From: Roseivirga sp. UBA7431
GTDB lineage: Bacteria; Bacteroidota; Bacteroidia; Cytophagales; Cyclobacteriaceae
NCBI GenBank assembly: GCA_002477595.1
Contig: DLQN01000089.1
Location: forward strand, 1-14,049
Direction of reading: 5' to 3'
Length of the DNA: 14,049 bases
The translations under genes and the position numbers were made by a program. Every line of letters starts with the position of its first letter. Positions within the stretch are counted from its first letter, which is position 1. The notes under the pieces were generated by a model, which made no database searches, was not told the origin of the DNA, and saw only the letters and a list, made by a program, of their open reading frames with translations. Below, one piece after another: positions 1 to 5,963 of this stretch.

Positions 1-173
1 CCTTTAGACGTCAGTGCTCGGCTGATATTGGTGACTGCCATAAAGTTTTTGGAACAGGTAAAACAATGAGCAAAGAGGGCATACGCTCTTGGGCTTTTAT
101 CCACAGGCATTTCTAGCCGTGCCGATAACATTTGACCTTCTGCATTGGGAAATTCAAGTTTGAAACTTTTCAT
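1..173 (-). CDS. Alpha/beta hydrolase (probably fused to OsmC), N-terminal fragment
   Basis: This is a partial gene: the ATG is at 173-171 and the frame stays open to the left edge, giving 57 complete codons. The visible N-terminus begins MKSFKLEFPNAEGQ, followed by a stretch with the residues AxFAHCFTCSKNFMAV and ISRALTSKG. This matches the opening of bacterial proteins that join an alpha/beta-hydrolase domain to a C-terminal OsmC/Ohr-like peroxide-reducing domain; their start is typically a xLxARLExP strand followed by FAHCFTC. The catalytic serine and the OsmC half would lie outside the window, so the fusion is inferred from family resemblance only. No clear Shine-Dalgarno sequence precedes the ATG, which is normal for Bacteroidetes. 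It is transcribed divergently from hemH. A small open frame (208-363) ends 34 bp upstream on the same strand. Confidence 0.72.
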   Translation of the reverse strand, partial: MKSFKLEFPNAEGQMLSARLEMPVDKSPRAYALFAHCFTCSKNFMAVTNISRALTSK

Positions 174-207
174 GGCATAAAGGATTTTCTTTACAAGTCA
201 CGAGCCT

Positions 208-363
208 CTAAAAAGGTTCACGTACCTTTTCAAGGTAGTGATTGTGCTTGAATAAATGGAGACGAAAAACGGTATGGTAGAAGTAATCATAGATCGTAAT
301 CTCGCGCCATCCCTGGCTTTCATTTTTTACAGTCTCTAAGAAAAATATTGAAGTATGGGGCAT
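208..363 (-). CDS. Possible small protein of 51 residues, unknown function
   Basis: An ATG at 363-361 opens a frame that ends in TAG at 210-208. The product begins MPHTSIFFLETVKNESQGW and ends YLEKVREPF. It is rich in aromatic and histidine residues and has no signal peptide or membrane segment. I do not recognise the family. Its codons look coding-like, it fills most of an otherwise empty 235-bp gap, and it lies on the same strand as and 34 bp upstream of the hydrolase gene, so the two could be co-transcribed. Against it: it is short, has no obvious ribosome binding site, and its start lies only 13 bp from the proposed hemH -7 element on the other strand. It could be a chance frame. Confidence 0.4.
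   Translation of the reverse strand: MPHTSIFFLETVKNESQGWREITIYDYFYHTVFRLHLFKHNHYLEKVREPF
211..230. repeat. Inverted repeat, 7-bp arms, 6-nt loop
   Basis: Arms AAAAGGT (211-217) and ACCTTTT (224-230) are perfectly complementary and flank TCACGT. On the minus strand the second arm runs into TTTTT, so the structure resembles a weak intrinsic terminator or attenuator just before the hydrolase gene. It overlaps the last codons of the possible small gene at 208-363, so it may also be coincidental. Confidence 0.3.
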
Positions 364-376
364 AACAGAAAACAAA

Positions 377-384
377 TATCTTTG
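377..384 (+). promoter_or_regulatory. Candidate hemH -7 promoter element (TATCTTTG)
   Basis: TATCTTTG matches the Bacteroidetes -7 consensus TAnnTTTG exactly and lies 30 bp upstream of the hemH ATG, which would leave a leader of roughly 25 nt. A TTG at 348-350 could be part of a -33 element, but the spacer of 26 bp is longer than usual. The call rests on the -7 match and its position only. Confidence 0.42.
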
Positions 385-414
385 CATCGAGTTTTGGATG
401 CATAAGTTTTGACA

Positions 415-1434
415 ATGGGAAAAGAGAAAAAAGGCGTTTTGTTGGTGAACTTAGGAACACCAGATAGTCCAGCTACAAAAGATGTTCGTAAGTATCTGCG
501 TGAGTTCTTAATGGATGGTCGAGTGATTGACATTCCACTTATCCCTAGATTCTTATTAGTCAATGGAATAATTGCCCCATTCCGGGCACCAAAATCAGCC
601 AAAGAGTATGCTAAGCTTTGGGAAGATCGTGGCTCTCCATTAAAGTTTAATGGGTTTGATGTGAGAGATTTACTTCAGGAAAGGCTTGGAGACAACTATC
701 AAGTAGCCCTCGGAATGCGCTACCAAAGTCCGAGCATAGAAAGTGCTTTAGAGGAGCTCAGAAGTCACAACGTGACACAGATCATTGTCATTCCACTATT
801 CCCTCAGTATGCTTCAGCTAGTACAGGTTCTGTTTCAGAGAAAGTGAATCGTCTGGTTAATAAATGGCAAATCATACCTTCCATTACACACATTAACCAG
901 TTCATGGATCATCCTAAGTTCCTAGAAGCTTTTGCAGACAATGGAAAGGCTTTAATGGAAAAGGAGACTTACGATCATGTCATTTTCAGCTACCATGGAT
1001 TACCTGAAAGGCATATTAAAAAAGGATCTGTTGGGAATCAATGTCAACTGGGTAGTTGCTGCAATAAGCTGCATGAAAAGAATCGTTACTGCTATAGAGC
1101 ACAGTGTTTTTATACTTCTCGTCAACTTGCCGAAAGAATGGGGCTTAAAGAAGGTGACTATACTACCACTTTCCAATCAAGATTGGGTAAAGACCCTTGG
1201 GTAAAACCTTATACAGACATATTCTTGAAGGAATTACCTCCTAAAGGGATCAAAAAGGTACTTGCCTTCTCTCCAGCATTCGTTTCAGATTGTCTTGAAA
1301 CTACACTTGAAGTAGGAGAAGAGTTTAAGGAAGAATTCGAGGAAGCTGGAGGTGAAACTTGGACTTTGGTGCCAAGCTTGAATACATCCACTAAATGGAT
1401 TGAATGTTTAGAAGACCTTGTTAAAACAGCTTAG
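415..1434 (+). CDS. hemH: Ferrochelatase
   Basis: Ferrochelatase inserts ferrous iron into protoporphyrin IX, the last step of protohaem synthesis. The product of 339 residues opens with GVLLVNLGTPDSP. It carries the active-site segment FSYHGLPERH (His194, equivalent to the catalytic His of the family) and the C-terminal FSPAFVSDCLETTLEV segment with the conserved Glu295. The ATG at 415 is preferred over an in-frame TTG two codons upstream because it starts directly with the family N-terminus. Between residues 210 and 231 there are five cysteines (210, 215, 216, 226, 231). This matches the class of bacterial ferrochelatases, described from Myxococcus, in which an internal segment of about 20 residues ligates a [2Fe-2S] cluster with four cysteines. 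Cluster binding here is inferred. The TAG stop overlaps the TAA of the convergent lipoprotein gene. Confidence 0.95.
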   Translation: MGKEKKGVLLVNLGTPDSPATKDVRKYLREFLMDGRVIDIPLIPRFLLVNGIIAPFRAPKSAKEYAKLWEDRGSPLKFNGFDVRDLLQERLGDNYQVALGMRYQSPSIESALEELRSHNVTQIIVIPLFPQYASASTGSVSEKVNRLVNKWQIIPSITHINQFMDHPKFLEAFADNGKALMEKETYDHVIFSYHGLPERHIKKGSVGNQCQLGSCCNKLHEKNRYCYRAQCFYTSRQLAERMGLKEGDYTTTFQSRLGKDPWVKPYTDIFLKELPPKGIKKVLAFSPAFVSDCLETTLEVGEEFKEEFEEAGGETWTLVPSLNTSTKWIECLEDLVKTA

Positions 1435-1748
1435 TCTGGAAGCCTAATAGTTACAATACGCACCTTGTGAGCTTCGCCTGGACCACAATCTGCAGGATCA
1501 GCACTATTAGTGACAATTATTCTCACTTCGAGGTTGTCTTGCTGGAATTCAACAGGCAAGCTTTCGGGCACTACAGTCGAGCCAAACCTTGTATTAAATT
1601 CAATGACCCAACCACAAGATTGAAAACCCGTTACGTTTGCACCGTTCTTTATAATGGCCACCTGCTCAGCAGAAGGGGCAGTATCGCTATTGGAATTGCA
1701 TCCACAAAAGATCAATAAGGCTAACAGGGTTAAGTGCTTATAATTCAT
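1431..1748 (-). CDS. Small lipoprotein, SCG-type, paralogue of the next gene
   Basis: A 105-residue product with a lipoprotein signal peptide: MNYKHLTLLALLIFCGC, with the lipidation cysteine predicted at residue 17, followed by a short linker (NSNSDTAPSAE). The remainder is one small domain with GFQSCGWVIEF (Cys45), a predicted strand FQQDNLEVRIIV, and PADCGPG (Cys88). The two non-lipid cysteines are shared with the neighbour at 1846-2157 and could form a disulfide after export. It is probably anchored in the inner or outer membrane facing the periplasm. No known function is recognised; small lipoproteins of this kind look familiar from Bacteroidetes. Its stop codon TAA (1433-1431) overlaps the hemH stop, so the two genes converge with no spacer and no terminator. 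Confidence 0.8.
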   Translation of the reverse strand: MNYKHLTLLALLIFCGCNSNSDTAPSAEQVAIIKNGANVTGFQSCGWVIEFNTRFGSTVVPESLPVEFQQDNLEVRIIVTNSADPADCGPGEAHKVRIVTIRLPD

Positions 1749-1845
1749 AATCTGTATTGTTCCTTAGTTTAGGTGCCCACTGAAACGCCAAGTTAAGTAG
1801 GAGCATTGTACTTTGGGAGGATTACATGAAAAAAAACAACAATAC

Positions 1846-2157
1846 TCAGCTTGAGGGTCTCATTTGTTCAATTCTAATTTCACGCGGAGGCGTAGCAAGT
1901 GAGCCACAATTAGCTCGGGTAGCAAGAAACTCTACCTTAAGCAACACTTCCAATCCATCTTGTTCGTATTGCGTATTGAGATAAGTCGGCTTATACAATT
2001 CACCTTGAATACGGATCATAAAGCCACAAGACTCAAGACCAGCAATAGTCGAAACGTCAACGATAATTCCATCTACTTCATCAATTTGAAAATCATCATT
2101 ACTACAGGAGAGTAGAAACACAATAAGTAGCAGAATGTAAGCTTTACTTGACTTCAT
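1846..2157 (-). CDS. Small lipoprotein, SCG-type, paralogue of the preceding gene
   Basis: A 103-residue product with signal peptide MKSSKAYILLLIVFLLSC; Cys18 lies in the lipobox LLSC and is followed by acidic SNDD. The mature domain shows GLESCGFMIRI (Cys44), YEQDGLEVLLKVEF, and RANCG (Cys84), ending in a REIRIEQ strand. It aligns through its length with the neighbour at 1431-1748: SCG[WF]xI, [FY][QE]QDxLEVxxxV, xCG and a final I-R-I strand all recur at matching distances, while the rest has diverged. This indicates an old tandem duplication. The gene starts 47 bp downstream of the cysteine desulfurase on the same strand, so it may be read through from that operon. Function unknown; one guess is a small beta-rich periplasmic domain stabilised by a disulfide. 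Confidence 0.8.
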   Translation of the reverse strand: MKSSKAYILLLIVFLLSCSNDDFQIDEVDGIIVDVSTIAGLESCGFMIRIQGELYKPTYLNTQYEQDGLEVLLKVEFLATRANCGSLATPPREIRIEQMRPSS

Positions 2158-2204
2158 GTTTTACGAGTTCTCATTATAAAGACCATGAAAAATTCAAAAA
2201 TCTG

Positions 2205-3344
2205 TTAAACCATTGCTGGTTCAAGAATTTCCACGAGCTTATCTAACACGAAATCAACCTCCTCTGGCTTGTTGTATTTACTAAAAGAAAATCTAACCCC
2301 TTGTCTATTAGTGTCAGCTTTAATACCATTCAAAACGTGTGAGCCCATGGCTGCACCACTATTGCAAGCGCTACCTCCTGAGGCAGAGATTCCATTAATA
2401 TCTAGGTTAAAAAGAAGCATGTCATTATCTTCTGATGGAGGAAAACTTACGTTTAACACAGTGTACAAGCTATGTCCGTCACGAATGTCTCCATTAAACA
2501 TGACTCCCGGAATCCTGTTCTTCAAGCCTTCAATCATGCGATCTTTCAGTCCTCTGATATATCGTTCATGGTGGTTCATATCGCGATAAGCAATTTCAAG
2601 AGCTTTCGCTAAGCCAACGATACCATAAACATATTCCGTCCCACCCCGATGATTTCTCTCTTGTCCACCGCCAAGCATAAAACGACCTATCTTTTTACTC
2701 TTGCAAACTCTTAGAAAGCCTACCCCTTTTGGACCATGAAATTTATGCCCTGCACCCACTAGAAAGTGGCAATTCAAGTTTTGAGTGTTGTGCGCAAAGT
2801 GTCCCATGGTTTGCACGGTATCCGAATGAAAAATAGCATCATATTCAGACGCTAGCTCACCAATTGCACCAATATCGTTAAGTGTTCCAATCTCATTATT
2901 AGCATGCATGAGCGACACCATAGAGCGACTATTGTTCTTTAGCAGATCGTTCAAGTGGCCCATGTTTACATGGCCTTCGCTATCCAAATCAACATAGCTG
3001 ATTTTCACCTTTCCCTCTGCCTCCAGTTTACGAGAAGTTTCTAAAACAGCCTTATGCTCAATTTCTGAAGTAATGATATGCTTAAGGTCATAGGCATCAA
3101 CAGAACAGGTAATAGCAGTATTATCAGCCTCTGTTCCTCCTGATGTAAAGAATATTTCGGATGGAGATGTGTTTAATAAATCTGCAACCGTGCGCCTAGC
3201 ATATTCCAATTTAGTCCGAGCCTCTCGACCGTGAGCGTGTGTTGAGGATGGATTTCCATAGACATTCAACATCAATGGTCTCATCGTTTCGAAAACCTCT
3301 AGATCTAGAGGTGTAGTCGCTGCGTTATCGAAATAAACTTTCAT
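2205..3344 (-). CDS. Cysteine desulfurase (NifS/IscS class)
   Basis: A PLP-dependent enzyme that removes sulfur from L-cysteine as an enzyme-bound persulfide for Fe-S cluster assembly or tRNA thiolation. The product of 379 residues starts MKVYFDNAATTPLD, typical of class I. Visible landmarks are EIEHKAV with His97 stacking on PLP, HANNEIGT, HSDTVQ (Asp175, Gln178), GAGHKFHGPKG with the PLP lysine Lys201, and the active-site loop SGGSACNSGAAMGSHVL with the persulfide cysteine Cys327. Length is usual for the family. It starts 11 bp after the stop of the glmM-type gene, so the two form an operon. No iscU or sufE homologue is nearby, so it is not part of a visible isc/suf cluster; the exact acceptor cannot be told from sequence. 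Confidence 0.93.
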   Translation of the reverse strand: MKVYFDNAATTPLDLEVFETMRPLMLNVYGNPSSTHAHGREARTKLEYARRTVADLLNTSPSEIFFTSGGTEADNTAITCSVDAYDLKHIITSEIEHKAVLETSRKLEAEGKVKISYVDLDSEGHVNMGHLNDLLKNNSRSMVSLMHANNEIGTLNDIGAIGELASEYDAIFHSDTVQTMGHFAHNTQNLNCHFLVGAGHKFHGPKGVGFLRVCKSKKIGRFMLGGGQERNHRGGTEYVYGIVGLAKALEIAYRDMNHHERYIRGLKDRMIEGLKNRIPGVMFNGDIRDGHSLYTVLNVSFPPSEDNDMLLFNLDINGISASGGSACNSGAAMGSHVLNGIKADTNRQGVRFSFSKYNKPEEVDFVLDKLVEILEPAMV

Positions 3345-3355
3345 GCCTTAAAAAA

Positions 3356-4741
3356 TTAATTGGACACAACTTCCTTAATATCTGATATTATCTTCTGAGC
3401 CAAATGTTCAGCCGTAGCTTGAGATTCTGATTCAGCATAAATCCTGATGATGGGCTCAGTATTTGACTTCCTTAAATGTACCCATTCCTTATCAAATTCA
3501 ATTTTGACTCCATCAATGGTATTTACAGGCTGGTTTTTATACTTCTCAGCGATTGTAGACAGCACCTTATCAACATCGATCTCAGGAGAAAGGTCAATTT
3601 TATTCTTTGAAATATAGTAATTCGGATAGGAAGCCCTTAACCTAGAAACAGGCTGACCAAATTTGGCCAAATGCGTTAAAAACAAAGCGATTCCAACCAA
3701 AGCGTCTCTACCATAATGTAATTCAGGATAAATGATTCCTCCGTTACCCTCGCCACCAATGATAGCATTCGTTTCTTTCATTTTAGTCACCACATTGACT
3801 TCACCAACAGCAGCAGCTTCATAGTTGGCTCCATGTTTTTCAGTAACATCTCTCAGGGCACGTGTCGAAGATAAATTAGAAACAGTATTTCCTTTTGTCT
3901 GGGAAAGCACATAGTCAGCCACGGCCACTAATGTATATTCTTCTCCAAAGGTAGATCCGTCTTCTGAGACTAGGGCTAACCTGTCTACATCAGGATCCAC
4001 GACTATCCCAAGGTCGTAATTTCCATTTTCTAGTGTGGAACAAATCTTCGTCAAATGTTCTGGTAATGGCTCTGGATTATGTGGAAACTGGCCATTTGGC
4101 TCACAGTAAAGCTCTTCGACATGTTCTACGCCTAGTGCCTTCAAAAGAGGGGGTAATGAAATCCCACCAGTTGAGTTTACGCAATCAATTACCACTCTAA
4201 AATTAGCTGATCGTATGGCCTCAACATCTACCAACGGTAGGTTTATAACCATTTCAATGTGTTTGGCGATGTAAGTATCGTCATGAGTAATTTTCCCTAG
4301 GTCCTTTACCTCTGCAAAAGAATAGGCATCGTTTTCGGCTATCTCAAGAACTTCTTTTCCATCATCTCCAGAGATAAACTCTCCTTTTTCATTGAGAAGT
4401 TTAAGCGCATTCCATTGAACTGGATTGTGACTTGCCGTTAAAATTATACCTCCACCAGCGTTTTCGGCAGGAACGGCAATTTCTACAGTCGGAGTTGTTG
4501 ATAGGCCTAGGTCTACCACATCAATGCCTAAACCAATAAGTGTTGAGGTAACCAAATTAGAGATCATTTCACCCGATGGGCGTGCATCTCTACCAATAAT
4601 AATCTTTGATTTTCCAGACTTCTCTTTTACCCAAGTGCCAAATGCTGCTGCAAATTTCACTGCGTCTATTGGTGTAAGGGCTTGGTCCACTTTACCGCCA
4701 ATTGTTCCTCTAATACCTGAAATTGATTTTATTAATGTCAC
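3356..4741 (-). CDS. glmM: Phosphoglucosamine mutase (alpha-D-phosphohexomutase family)
   Basis: Probably interconverts glucosamine-6-phosphate and glucosamine-1-phosphate for UDP-GlcNAc, feeding peptidoglycan and LPS. The 461-residue product shows the four family elements in order: phosphoserine loop TASHNPVQWN (Ser104), metal loop DPDVDRLAL (Asp249, Asp251, Asp253), sugar loop GGEGNGGIIYPE (about 329-340), and phosphate-binding loop RKSNTEPIIRIYAES (Arg424-Arg433). The start is GTG (4741-4739); the frame closes at a TGA seven codons upstream and the family N-terminus MTLIKSISGIRGTIGG follows immediately. Related Bacteroidetes proteins are named phosphoglucosamine mutase, but phosphomannomutase or phosphoglucomutase activity cannot be excluded from motifs alone. 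It is the first gene of a run with the cysteine desulfurase. Confidence 0.87.
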   Translation of the reverse strand: MTLIKSISGIRGTIGGKVDQALTPIDAVKFAAAFGTWVKEKSGKSKIIIGRDARPSGEMISNLVTSTLIGLGIDVVDLGLSTTPTVEIAVPAENAGGGIILTASHNPVQWNALKLLNEKGEFISGDDGKEVLEIAENDAYSFAEVKDLGKITHDDTYIAKHIEMVINLPLVDVEAIRSANFRVVIDCVNSTGGISLPPLLKALGVEHVEELYCEPNGQFPHNPEPLPEHLTKICSTLENGNYDLGIVVDPDVDRLALVSEDGSTFGEEYTLVAVADYVLSQTKGNTVSNLSSTRALRDVTEKHGANYEAAAVGEVNVVTKMKETNAIIGGEGNGGIIYPELHYGRDALVGIALFLTHLAKFGQPVSRLRASYPNYYISKNKIDLSPEIDVDKVLSTIAEKYKNQPVNTIDGVKIEFDKEWVHLRKSNTEPIIRIYAESESQATAEHLAQKIISDIKEVVSN

Positions 4742-4766
4742 TAGCTCTGCTGCGTTAATTCAATTG

Positions 4767-4774
4767 CAAAAGTA
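4767..4774 (-). promoter_or_regulatory. Candidate glmM -7 promoter element (TACTTTTG, minus strand)
   Basis: Read on the minus strand, TACTTTTG fits TAnnTTTG and sits 25 bp upstream of the GTG start of the glmM-type gene. A minus-strand TTG at 4800-4798 could serve as the -33 element with a 23-bp spacer, a little long. It would drive the glmM-cysteine desulfurase run. Confidence 0.42.
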
Positions 4775-4836
4775 GCAAAACAAGTGTAGAAACACTCCAA
4801 TAAAATGTGTTGAAAAGATTCCTAGGGTCTAGGCAC

Positions 4837-5067
4837 TTATTTGAATTGTGCGAGGACTTTGTCTACCTCATTATCAGGGTTTCCGCAACTTTCGGCATCT
4901 TTCATATCCTTACCGCACAAACCGCAGCGGATACCTTCTTTATTAAGGAATGGGCTTTGAGAAGCACATGTTCCTTTAAACTCACCGTTTTTCAAAAGAA
5001 TTAACCTTACGGACATCCCAACAAAAAACAACCCTATTAAGACTAATGTGAATATAAATGTGGTCAT
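4837..5067 (-). CDS. Small membrane-anchored cysteine-containing protein
   Basis: A 76-residue protein. Residues 3-22 form one hydrophobic segment (FIFTLVLIGLFFVGMSVRL) followed by the basic residues expected of a membrane anchor (LLKNGEFKGT). The soluble tail holds Cys34 (GTCAS), a CxxC pair Cys48/Cys51 (RCGLCGKD) and Cys61 (SCGNPD), then an acidic end. Short proteins with this NGEFKGTCAS...CGxCG pattern look familiar from Bacteroidetes as 'membrane or secreted protein'. Four cysteines with one CxxC could bind zinc or an Fe-S centre, or be redox-active; none of this is shown. The start ATG at 5067-5065 lies 17 bp from a TAnnTTTG element on the same strand. It points into the glmM promoter, and read-through is possible because no terminator is visible after its stop. 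Confidence 0.8.
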   Translation of the reverse strand: MTTFIFTLVLIGLFFVGMSVRLILLKNGEFKGTCASQSPFLNKEGIRCGLCGKDMKDAESCGNPDNEVDKVLAQFK

Positions 5068-5084
5068 GACAGACTAATTTGAGG

Positions 5085-5092
5085 CAAATTTA
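5085..5092 (-). promoter_or_regulatory. Candidate -7 element for the small membrane protein (TAAATTTG, minus strand)
   Basis: The minus-strand sequence TAAATTTG matches TAnnTTTG. It would give a very short leader, about 12 nt, before the ATG at 5067. No good -33 TTTG is seen at the usual distance. Confidence 0.35.
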
Positions 5093-5113
5093 ACATACTT
5101 GATTTCATAACGC

Positions 5114-5121
5114 TACCTTTG
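5114..5121 (+). promoter_or_regulatory. Candidate mazG -7 promoter element (TACCTTTG)
   Basis: TACCTTTG matches TAnnTTTG and lies 29 bp before the mazG ATG, giving a leader near 24 nt. A -33 element at the standard spacing is not obvious. A purine-rich GGAAAGGAAAAAGAG (5136-5150) directly before the ATG may act as the ribosome binding site. Confidence 0.48.
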
Positions 5122-5150
5122 CCCCATAAGTTTCTGGAAAGGAAAAAGAG

Positions 5151-5963
5151 ATGATTCAGCCCCCAAAAGACATTCGGAGAAAAGAAAAGCTTGAGGCATT
5201 CGATAGACTGCTTACCATTATGGATGAGTTAAGGTTGAATTGTCCATGGGACAAGAAGCAAACACTAGAAAGCATCCGACACTTGACTATTGAAGAAACG
5301 TATGAGCTCTCTGACGCCATCTTAACTGAAAACTTGGAGGAAGTAAAAAAAGAAATTGGTGATTTGATGCTTCATATGGTTTTCTATTCAAAAATTGCTG
5401 ACGAACAGAAAGTATTTGACATAGGAGATGCGCTAAATGCTATCAGTGACAAACTTGTTCATCGTCATCCACACATTTATAGCGATGTAGAAGCTAATGA
5501 CGAAGAGGCAGTAAAGGCCAATTGGGAAAAAATTAAGCTTAAAGAGAAAGGCAATACGTCTGTGCTAGGTGGCGTTCCAACCTCTTTACCTGCTTTAGTT
5601 AAAGCCATTCGTATTCAGGATAAAGCTAGGGGCATTGGCTTTGATTGGGAAAAGAAAGAGCAGGTTTGGGAAAAGGTCGAGGAAGAAATGCAAGAATTCA
5701 AAGCCGAATTCAACGTAGCTGAAAACGAAGCGATCGACAAGAAAAAAGCCCTCGGTGAGTTTGGTGATCTATTGTTTTCACTGGTCAACTATTCTAGGTT
5801 CATAGACATTGACCCTGAAGAGGCCCTTGAAAGAACTAACCTGAAATTCATAAAAAGATTTCAATATTTAGAAGTCGAGTCCAAAAAGGATGGCAAAAGT
5901 ATTGGTGAAATGAGTCTCGAAGAAATGGATCATTATTGGGAAAAGGCCAAATCGCTCAAATGA
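5151..5963 (+). CDS. mazG: Nucleoside triphosphate pyrophosphohydrolase MazG
   Basis: An all-alpha NTP pyrophosphatase that hydrolyses (d)NTPs to NMP and PPi, cleaning damaged nucleotides and, in E. coli, influencing ppGpp levels. The 270-residue product has the two-domain architecture of full-length MazG. Domain 1 includes NCPWDKKQT (31-38), EETYEL with the metal-binding Glu48/Glu49/Glu52, and EIGDLMLH (Glu68, Asp71). Domain 2 includes DKARGIGFDW (157-166), VEEEMQEF (Glu178, Glu179, Glu182) and LGEFGDLLFS (Glu203, Asp206). Both metal sites look intact. The ATG is preceded by a strong purine tract. The stop overlaps the start of the ClC gene by ATGA, so translation is probably coupled. Confidence 0.95.
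   Translation: MIQPPKDIRRKEKLEAFDRLLTIMDELRLNCPWDKKQTLESIRHLTIEETYELSDAILTENLEEVKKEIGDLMLHMVFYSKIADEQKVFDIGDALNAISDKLVHRHPHIYSDVEANDEEAVKANWEKIKLKEKGNTSVLGGVPTSLPALVKAIRIQDKARGIGFDWEKKEQVWEKVEEEMQEFKAEFNVAENEAIDKKKALGEFGDLLFSLVNYSRFIDIDPEEALERTNLKFIKRFQYLEVESKKDGKSIGEMSLEEMDHYWEKAKSLK

Noticed and set aside
97..105. A perfect DnaA box (TTATCCACA)
   Set aside because: It lies inside the hydrolase coding sequence, where GTGGATAAA encodes Val-Asp-Lys, and no further boxes or AT-rich tract surround it. It is treated as chance, and as a warning against over-reading single boxes.
336..602. An 88-codon minus-strand frame over the hemH start
   Set aside because: It is antisense to the conserved N-terminus of ferrochelatase and shows no recognisable protein character.
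1826..1984. A 52-codon plus-strand frame with a strong GGGAGG ribosome-binding-like sequence and ATGAAAAAAAAC start
   Set aside because: It is mostly antisense to the lipoprotein gene at 1846-2157, whose signal peptide and paralogy make it clearly the coding strand. Strong Shine-Dalgarno sequences are not typical of this kind of genome.
2158..2204. A TTTTTG-N16-TATAAT sigma70-like promoter on the minus strand before the lipoprotein at 1846-2157
   Set aside because: The pattern fits the E. coli consensus rather than the TAnnTTTG type seen elsewhere in the window, and the DNA is AT-rich, so the match is weak evidence.
5936..5959. In-frame TTG as an upstream start for the ClC protein
   Set aside because: The ATG at 5960 overlaps the mazG stop in the usual coupled arrangement; the extra 8 residues look like read-through of the mazG end in another frame.
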